DNA of 10,842 nucleotides from assembly GCA_947628355.1 (NCBI GenBank), contig CANQZO010000045.1, positions 1-10,842 of the forward strand, written 5' to 3'. Below, piece by piece: positions 6,239 to 10,842 of this stretch; the stretch's first letter is position 1; every line of letters begins with the position of its first letter. Below the pieces are notes generated by a model. The model was not told the DNA's origin. It saw nothing but the letters and a program-made list of their open reading frames with translations, and searched no databases. The DNA comes from Candidatus Gastranaerophilales bacterium. GTDB lineage: Bacteria > Cyanobacteriota > Vampirovibrionia > Gastranaerophilales > Gastranaerophilaceae. Made by a program: the position numbers and the translations under genes.

Positions 6239-7922
6239 TTTGAACCTCTTTGAATAACGGTAAAACTATTTTAACGGAAAAAATGTTGTCTTGAGTGGAT
6301 TTTAAATGAACGCTTCCGCCCATAGCTTCTATTAATCCTTTTACAATATACAGTCCTAGCCCTGTACCTCTTGTCGTTCTTGTTGTTTTATCATCTAATC
6401 TTATAAATTTATCAAAAAGAGTATGCAAAGTTTGCTTATCAATATAATCAGCTTGATTTGATACTTTTATAGTTGCTTTATCATTATCATATTTAGCGTC
6501 AATCACTATTGGAGTATCTGTGTATGCATATTTGTTGGCATTTCCTAAAAGATTTATTATTACCTGCTCTAAACGGTCTTTATCGGCATAGATATCGGGG
6601 AAATCACTTGTAATGTTGTTTTCGATTTCCCGATTTTCAATATTTTTAACCGAATAAATTGAGTTTTCAATGGCATTTAAAAGATTAACGCGTTCAAAGT
6701 TTATATTGAGTTTAGCGCCCTCAATATCGGGAATAACAAGTAAATCTTCAATCATACGCGATAACCGCTCGGATTGCTGCTTAATAATCAATAATGATTT
6801 ATGTTTTGTTTCATCATCAATTTCAATATCCGTTCTTAACAGTCTTGAAGTATAGCCTCTAATACTTGTTAAGGGGGTTCTTAATTCGTGGCTTACCGTA
6901 TCAACAAGGTTAGAGCGGAAACTGTCGAGCAATTTAAGTTCTTTATTCTTTTCCTTTAATTGCTTATAGGAAGCATTAATTTCATCAATCATACCGTTAA
7001 ATTCTTCCGCAAGGAAAATAATTTCTCTCGGCGTAAATATATTGGTTAAAGGCGTAATTGGCTTTTTATAATTACCTCTTGATACTGCTATAATTCCTTT
7101 AAACAGTTGTCTTATATTGAAATATAAGTAATAACTGTATAACAGAGTTAAAAATAAAGTAACGGCGGCGGCAACGAGAAATGCCGCAAGAATTTTCAAT
7201 CTTGCTTTATTAATGGTTGATTTAGTAAGTTCTTTTGTTGTATTAACAATAACGATTAAGCCTAAATCATCCATTTTTAAGTAAACTCTGGGCTGGTTTT
7301 TAATTGTTTCAAACCTTGTAACAATATTATTAACAAGGTTAACAGGCAATTGCTTAATACTTTTTTGAAAATCCGTTTCATCATAATTGTGCGAAAATAC
7401 AAGTTTGCCTGATTTATCAACAATATAAACACGTCTGCTTTTTTCATCTTCAATGTTGGAAAAAATATTATCCTTAATAAGTTTAGTGTTAATTTCAGCT
7501 TTTAAATATTTATCGTCATGGATTTTTTCGCTAATCCATAATTGTTCTGTATCAGAGTTATATAAAACATTGTCTTCAGTATCAAAATCGGGATTTTCAG
7601 AGGGTCTTATGATTTCAAAATCCTTAAAAACTTCACTGTTTATGGCAAGATTTTTTAAATAAAGATTTTTTTGATTATCATTCGGCATATATTTAAGCGA
7701 AATAACAATTTCATCAAGCCTGTGATTATCGGCGCTTAGAACTGATGATATATTATTTTCAATAATCTTTGCAATGATTTGGGCGCTGTAGCCGAGCTCT
7801 TGCCTTAGTGAATGCTGGCTGACATTGTTTATAATAAACCATGAAATAACGGAGGGGACTAATACCCCTATTAAAGAAATAATAATAATTTGTTCAACAA
7901 TTTTAAGCCGTTTAAAGCGCAT
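6228..7922 (-). CDS. Membrane sensor histidine kinase (Cache-like sensor, HAMP, HisKA, HATPase)
   Basis: A 564-aa bitopic sensor that should autophosphorylate and pass phosphate to the regulator encoded just upstream. Order of parts: helix 1 at ~11-32; extracytoplasmic region ~33-241, with a Cache/PAS-like stretch near 163-178 (RRVYIVDKSGKLVFSH); helix 2 at ~242-266; HAMP and linker ~267-330; dimerisation domain with the H-box SHELRTP (His345); ATPase domain with N-box NLLGNANKYAY (457-467) and G2 box GTGLGLYIVKG (519-529). The usual G1 sequence DxGxG is replaced by SNQADYID near 488-495, a variation seen in some kinases but worth noting. The start ATG is 8 nt after the regulator's stop. GGAGG (7940-7936) lies 13 nt upstream inside the regulator gene, a rather long spacing. 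The signal sensed is unknown. Confidence 0.92.
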   Translation of the reverse strand: MRFKRLKIVEQIIIISLIGVLVPSVISWFIINNVSQHSLRQELGYSAQIIAKIIENNISSVLSADNHRLDEIVISLKYMPNDNQKNLYLKNLAINSEVFKDFEIIRPSENPDFDTEDNVLYNSDTEQLWISEKIHDDKYLKAEINTKLIKDNIFSNIEDEKSRRVYIVDKSGKLVFSHNYDETDFQKSIKQLPVNLVNNIVTRFETIKNQPRVYLKMDDLGLIVIVNTTKELTKSTINKARLKILAAFLVAAAVTLFLTLLYSYYLYFNIRQLFKGIIAVSRGNYKKPITPLTNIFTPREIIFLAEEFNGMIDEINASYKQLKEKNKELKLLDSFRSNLVDTVSHELRTPLTSIRGYTSRLLRTDIEIDDETKHKSLLIIKQQSERLSRMIEDLLVIPDIEGAKLNINFERVNLLNAIENSIYSVKNIENREIENNITSDFPDIYADKDRLEQVIINLLGNANKYAYTDTPIVIDAKYDNDKATIKVSNQADYIDKQTLHTLFDKFIRLDDKTTRTTRGTGLGLYIVKGLIEAMGGSVHLKSTQDNIFSVKIVLPLFKEVQNEN

Positions 7923-7930
7923 TGTTAAAG

Positions 7931-8641
7931 TTATTCCTCCATATCGCCCAACGGAGTAAGTTTATATCCGACATTTGTTACTGTGTGAAGATACTGCGGA
8001 ATTTTAGGATTTTCTTCTATTTTCTGTCTTAATCCGCCCACATGAACTCTTAACATTCTTACATCGTCATCGGAGTTATATCCCCAAACTTCATCAAGCA
8101 AAACTGCAAGTGTAACGGCATTATTAAAATGCTGCATAAGGCAGTATAATATTTCAAATTCCGTGGGGGTGAGTTTTATTCGTTTGGATTTAATTTCGGT
8201 TTCCAATGAGTCGGGAAAAAGCTCAATATCGCCGAGTTTTAAAATTTCCTGTGCGCTTTCGCCTGCCGGTTTAGCATTTGGGCTTCTTCTGACCAAGGCG
8301 CGGACTCTGAGCAATACCTCCTGTATATCAAAAGGTTTAACAATATAATCATCGGCACCCATATCAAAGCCTTGAGTTTTATCCGTAATTGTACCTTTTG
8401 CCGTGAGCATTAAAATCGGAACTTCGCTTTTTGTTCTGCGAATATTTTTACACACATCAAAGCCGTTCATTTTTGGCATCATAACATCGAGCAAAATTAA
8501 ATCATAATTGCCTGTCAATGCTTTTTGCAATGCTTCTTCACCGTCTTTTGCGCTGTCAACCTCATATCCGCTGTGCGACAGGTCAAATTCAAGCAATTCT
8601 CTGATTTCATTATCATCATCAGCAATTAAAAGTCTTTGCAA
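7931..8641 (-). CDS. OmpR/PhoB-family response regulator
   Basis: A 236-aa DNA-binding response regulator, the cognate partner of the downstream kinase. The receiver domain (1-~120) has the acidic pocket ADDDNE (Asp9, Asp10), phospho-acceptor Asp52 in LLDVMMPK, Thr80 in MLTAKG and Lys102 in VKPFD. The C-terminal winged helix (~137-233) shows LTPTEFEIL, LLDEVWGY, VRMLRVHVGGLRQKIE and TVTNVGYKL, typical of OmpR/PhoB proteins. The start is TTG at 8641-8639: GGAGGG (8655-8650) lies 8 nt before it and the receiver fold begins at once. It is the first gene of the four-gene - strand operon and is divergent from the sugar permease across 72 bp, so it may control either unit. It resembles cyanobacterial OmpR-type regulators, but I cannot name its target. 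Confidence 0.94.
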   Translation of the reverse strand: MQRLLIADDDNEIRELLEFDLSHSGYEVDSAKDGEEALQKALTGNYDLILLDVMMPKMNGFDVCKNIRRTKSEVPILMLTAKGTITDKTQGFDMGADDYIVKPFDIQEVLLRVRALVRRSPNAKPAGESAQEILKLGDIELFPDSLETEIKSKRIKLTPTEFEILYCLMQHFNNAVTLAVLLDEVWGYNSDDDVRMLRVHVGGLRQKIEENPKIPQYLHTVTNVGYKLTPLGDMEE

Positions 8642-8649
8642 TGCTTTTG

Positions 8650-8655
8650 CCCTCC
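8650..8655 (-). promoter_or_regulatory. Ribosome binding site fixing the TTG start of the response regulator
   Basis: GGAGGG on the - strand, 8 nt before the TTG at 8641, is one of the strongest Shine-Dalgarno matches in the window. It selects TTG over any downstream start inside the receiver domain. Confidence 0.75.
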
Positions 8656-8675
8656 GATTAAATTTATTATTACAT

Positions 8676-8681
8676 ATTATA
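8676..8681 (-). promoter_or_regulatory. Possible -10 box for the response regulator operon
   Basis: TATAAT on the - strand, about 34 nt before the TTG start, leaving space for a short leader with the GGAGGG site. No clear -35 is found at 15-18 nt, so support is modest. Confidence 0.4.
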
Positions 8682-8698
8682 AGTTTTTCTTCAATTAA

Positions 8699-8707
8699 TG
8701 ATATGAT
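8699..8707 (+). promoter_or_regulatory. Extended -10 promoter abutting the sugar permease start
   Basis: TG-A-TATGAT gives an extended -10 (TGn plus TATGAT at 8702-8707), with only 6 nt before the ATG at 8714. No -35 is convincing, which is usual for extended -10 promoters. The predicted transcript would start at the initiation codon and lack a ribosome binding site. Confidence 0.5.
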
Positions 8708-8713
8708 ATTTTT

Positions 8714-9526
8714 ATGAAAAAACTCGGATATATTATATTAATTTTAGGTGCAATATCAATGCTTTTGCCCTTTATATATATGTTAAGTTTATCCTTTATG
8801 ACTGATAGCCAAATTTTCAGCGCTAATGCAATAGCAATGCCATCTCCTTTTACTTTTGATAATTATAAATATGTAGTAAAATCATCTGATATTTTAAGAT
8901 ATTTTTATAACAGCATGTTTGTTGCAATTGCAACGACAATCGGGCAGACTTTAATTTCTGCCATGGCAGGTTATGCTTTTGCCAGATTTAATTTTAAATA
9001 TAAGGAAGTTTTATTTGTTTTAGTGCTTGTTTCAATGATGATACCTCCGCAGGTAAATATAGTTCCGTTGTTTTTTATTATGAAGCAGTTTCACTGGATA
9101 GATACATATTGGGCTTTAATTGTACCGGGGCTTTTTGGCGGGTTTGGAGTATTTATGATGAGACAGTGGTTTAAATCCATGCCCGATGATATGGAGTCAT
9201 CGGCAAAAATAGACGGATGTAATACTTGGCAGATATTTTATAAAATAGCTCTGCCTTTAGCTTTGCCTGCACTGGCAACACTTGCCATATTTACCTTTAT
9301 AACGACATGGAACAGTTTTATGTGGCCGTTAATCGTAACAAATTCAGACGTAATGCGGACTCTGCCTTTAGGGTTGGCAAATTTTAAGGGCAGTTTCAGA
9401 GAAGTAACCGACTGGGGCGCACTTACCGCTTACTCTGCAATATGCTGTATTCCTGTTATCGGAGTATTCCTGCTTGGCAGAAAATACTTTATCAATGATA
9501 TTTTATCGGGCGGAATTAAAGAATAA
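8714..9526 (+). CDS. Carbohydrate ABC transporter permease, MalG-like (CUT1 family)
   Basis: An inner-membrane permease subunit for uptake of an oligosaccharide or sugar derivative. The 270-aa protein has the usual six hydrophobic helices (first at ~6-28) and the second-permease pattern: MPSPFTFDNY (42-51) in the external loop, GYAFARF (86-92), and the cytoplasmic EAA loop at 161-185, here ESSAKIDG followed by IALPLALP, which docks onto the ATPase. WNSFMWPL and the C-terminal RKYFINDILSGGIKE are also typical. The N-terminus starts directly at the first helix, supporting this ATG although there is no Shine-Dalgarno. The partner permease, binding protein and ATPase are not adjacent, so it must work with components encoded elsewhere. 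It is divergent from the two-component operon, a possible regulatory link. Substrate unknown. Confidence 0.92.
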   Translation: MKKLGYIILILGAISMLLPFIYMLSLSFMTDSQIFSANAIAMPSPFTFDNYKYVVKSSDILRYFYNSMFVAIATTIGQTLISAMAGYAFARFNFKYKEVLFVLVLVSMMIPPQVNIVPLFFIMKQFHWIDTYWALIVPGLFGGFGVFMMRQWFKSMPDDMESSAKIDGCNTWQIFYKIALPLALPALATLAIFTFITTWNSFMWPLIVTNSDVMRTLPLGLANFKGSFREVTDWGALTAYSAICCIPVIGVFLLGRKYFINDILSGGIKE

Positions 9527-9678
9527 ATCTTTCTTAAAATCAGCTGTTATAAACCTATGATAAGAATTAACCCTCTCCCTCATCTTTATTCGGATTAAAT
9601 ATTTTGAGTTCATCAATATGCCGAATTGTTTTAAATAATATGGGTACGTTGCAAGTTGTGAAAAGGCAGGTAATTCAA

Positions 9679-9707
9679 TTAACAAAAAATATAATATATG
9701 CTAAAAT
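9679..9707 (+). promoter_or_regulatory. Promoter abutting the GTG start of the 9714 gene
   Basis: TTAACA (9679-9684), a 17-nt spacer and TAAAAT (9702-9707) preceded by TGC make a -35 plus extended -10 promoter. The -10 ends 6 nt before the GTG at 9714, so the mRNA probably begins at the start codon. The -35 is identical to that proposed for nanE. Confidence 0.6.
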
Positions 9708-9713
9708 TGCCTT

Positions 9714-10127
9714 GTGAAAAAATTAAAAAAACTTATAAACAAAATACTTACAACTGTTGTAATTGTTATAATCTCTGCGTTTGTATATTTGTCAACAAAT
9801 TCTTTTAATGAAGATTATCAGCCGAAAGATAAATATAAAGAGGCGGATTATGTCAGGGAGTATTGTTCGGGCGAAATTGAACATGTGCTTCAAGACAGAA
9901 CAAGAGTTGATTGTTTAACTGATGAATACGCAATAGAGTTTGATTATGCAAAAAAGTGGGCGGAGAGTATAGGGCAATCACTGTATTATGCTAAAATGAC
10001 AGGAAAAAAGCCCGCCGTAGCAATTATTATGACATCAATTAAAGATGAAAAATATATAGAGCGTATAAAGAAAACCGACGAAAATATTACTATTTTTGAA
10101 ATAAAATCAAAAGATTTCGTCAATTAA
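9714..10127 (+). CDS. Small signal-anchored protein with PD-(D/E)XK nuclease-like motif
   Basis: A 137-aa protein starting with GTG. Residues 1-10 are Lys-rich and 11-28 form a hydrophobic helix, so it is a signal peptide or membrane anchor with the rest outside the cytoplasm. Cys51 and Cys67 could form a disulfide, which fits that location. The body reads GEIEHVL, DRTRVDCL (61-68), AIEFDYAKKWAESIGQSLYY (73-92), then TGKKPAVAIIM. The order Glu56, Asp66, Glu75-x-Asp77 with nearby Lys80/81, and Gln88 resembles the PD-(D/E)XK fold, where an Asp, a Glu-x-Lys pair and a downstream Gln build the active site; here the Lys position is Asp, and a shifted Lys may substitute. I recall similar short proteins annotated as hypothetical in other bacteria. 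Nuclease activity is inference. It appears to be a single-gene unit. Confidence 0.85.
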   Translation: MKKLKKLINKILTTVVIVIISAFVYLSTNSFNEDYQPKDKYKEADYVREYCSGEIEHVLQDRTRVDCLTDEYAIEFDYAKKWAESIGQSLYYAKMTGKKPAVAIIMTSIKDEKYIERIKKTDENITIFEIKSKDFVN

Positions 10128-10134
10128 ATCAGGA

Positions 10135-10153
10135 CAAAAATATTTTTTTTGTG
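10135..10153. terminator. Weak AT-only inverted repeat after the 9714 gene
   Basis: ACAAAAA and a T-rich arm ending TTTTTGT surround a short AT centre a few bases after the stop codon. It ends in a T tract but has almost no GC in its stem, so it is at best a weak terminator. Confidence 0.2.
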
Positions 10154-10173
10154 TTTTATATGAATGTTTATAT

Positions 10174-10179
10174 TACAAT
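10174..10179 (+). promoter_or_regulatory. Possible -10 box for typA
   Basis: TACAAT lies 37 nt before the ATG at 10217, upstream of the AGGAA binding site (10203-10207), which is 9 nt from the ATG. The best -35-like match, TTGTGT at 10149-10154, has a long 19-nt spacer, so the call is tentative. Confidence 0.35.
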
Positions 10180-10216
10180 GTAAGCATAACACAGACGATA
10201 TTAGGAAACATTAATA

Positions 10217-10842
10217 ATGGATAACACGAATATAAGAAACGTGGCAATAATTGCGCACGTAGACCACGGTAAAACAACGCTTGTTGACAGTATTTTAAAG
10301 CAAACAGGCGTATTTAGGGATAATCAGCAGGTGCAAGAGCGAGTTCTTGACTCAAACGATTTAGAGCGTGAAAGAGGAATAACAATTCTTTCAAAAAATG
10401 TGTCAGTACATTATAAAGGCTACAAAATAAATATAGTTGATACCCCCGGGCACGCGGATTTCGGCGGTGAAGTTGAACGCGTTTTAGGTATGGTTGACGG
10501 CGCACTTTTGATTGTTGACGCGGCAGAAGGCCCTATGCCTCAAACAAGATTTGTTCTTTCTAAGGCGCTTGAATTAGGCATAAAAATTATTGTTGTTATT
10601 AATAAAATAGACAAAACAGGTGCAAACCCAGATGGTGCTGTGGATAAAGTCTTTGATTTGTTCACCGAGTTAACCGATAATGAAGAATTAATTGACTTTC
10701 CATACGTCTATGCAAACGGTCTGGCAGGGTTTGCTAAGAAAAATATGGAGGATGACTCTAAAACTCTTGAGCCATTACTTGATTTAATAATTGAAAAAAT
10801 AAAACATCCGACGGGAGATAAAAACAAAACTCTTCAATTCCA
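10217..10842 (+). CDS. typA: Translational GTPase TypA/BipA, N-terminal part (runs off the window)
   Basis: A ribosome-associated GTPase of the EF-G/LepA class, involved in stress and low-temperature growth and in ribosome assembly. Only the first 208 residues are present; the family is about 600 aa, so the C-terminal two thirds lie beyond the window. The G domain is intact: G1 AHVDHGKTT (13-21), G2 in ERERGITI, G3 DTPGHADFGGEVER, and G4 NKIDK. The G3 context with FGGEVERVL, then IDFPYVYANGLAGFA and the start of domain II at KTLQF, separates TypA from LepA, EF-G and EF-Tu. The G4 region reads NKIDK where NK-x-DR is more usual. The start has AGGAA 9 nt upstream. The reading frame continues open to the last base. 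Confidence 0.95.
   Translation, partial: MDNTNIRNVAIIAHVDHGKTTLVDSILKQTGVFRDNQQVQERVLDSNDLERERGITILSKNVSVHYKGYKINIVDTPGHADFGGEVERVLGMVDGALLIVDAAEGPMPQTRFVLSKALELGIKIIVVINKIDKTGANPDGAVDKVFDLFTELTDNEELIDFPYVYANGLAGFAKKNMEDDSKTLEPLLDLIIEKIKHPTGDKNKTLQF

Noticed and set aside
9531..9566. TTCTTA / TAAGAA inverted repeat after the sugar permease
   Set aside because: A six-base stem with a 24-nt loop and no T tract is not a credible terminator.
9503..9685. 60-codon open frame on the - strand between the permease and the 9714 gene
   Set aside because: No ribosome binding site or recognisable motif; it overlaps the permease end and the composition looks non-coding.
9527..9713. RNA gene, riboswitch or repeat remnant in the longest intergenic gap
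   Set aside because: No cloverleaf, strong hairpin or repeated unit was found; only the promoter at 9679-9707 is supported.
10314..10505. Arg-rich open frame antisense to typA
   Set aside because: A mirror of the conserved GTPase codons; typA is secure in this region.

Overview
The window is very AT-rich, most strongly over the first ~2.2 kb. It carries ordinary bacterial housekeeping and regulatory genes: typA/bipA, tadA, a DUF2400/TIGR02757 protein, an OmpR-family two-component pair, and nanE plus a ROK sugar kinase. No phage, IS element, CRISPR array or RNA gene is visible. Gene content and style (low GC, small operons, a cyanobacterial-looking OmpR-type regulator) would fit a gut-associated non-photosynthetic cyanobacterial relative (Gastranaerophilales/Melainabacteria) or another low-GC gut bacterium. 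That placement is inference, not something the sequence proves.

Layout. (1) 1-2194: two convergent, mutually homologous multi-pass membrane proteins. The first enters from outside the window on the + strand. The second, on the - strand, seems to have lost its first ~70 codons from the reading frame through a one-base shift, probably at an A8 run (2110-2117). The restored protein would be ~526 aa with an Asp-Asp just after its first membrane helix, as in GT-C type glycosyltransferases. (2) 2219-3845: a promoter sits directly against nanE, which is translationally coupled (ATGA) to a ROK kinase: a ManNAc -> ManNAc-6-P -> GlcNAc-6-P module without a sialic acid lyase. (3) 3886-4296: a small membrane-anchored parvulin prolyl isomerase. 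(4) 4348-5049: an unrecognised protein with an acidic linker and a C-terminal coiled coil. (5) 8641-5050, - strand: a tight operon of response regulator, histidine kinase, tadA and the DUF2400 protein, with 8-11 bp overlaps in its second half. (6) 8714-9526, divergent: a lone CUT1-type sugar ABC permease. (7) 9714-10127: a small signal-anchored protein with a PD-(D/E)XK-like motif series. (8) 10217 to the end: the N-terminal 208 residues of TypA/BipA.

The most useful second-look items are the convergent paralogue pair with a homopolymer frameshift (possible phase variation), the anchored nuclease-like protein, the unknown coiled-coil protein, a ROK kinase with Ser in place of the usual zinc-motif His, and three genes whose -10 boxes end only 6-7 nt before the start codon, implying leaderless transcripts. 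No stretch longer than 300 bases lacks a gene; the longest gap (9527-9713) holds only a promoter.
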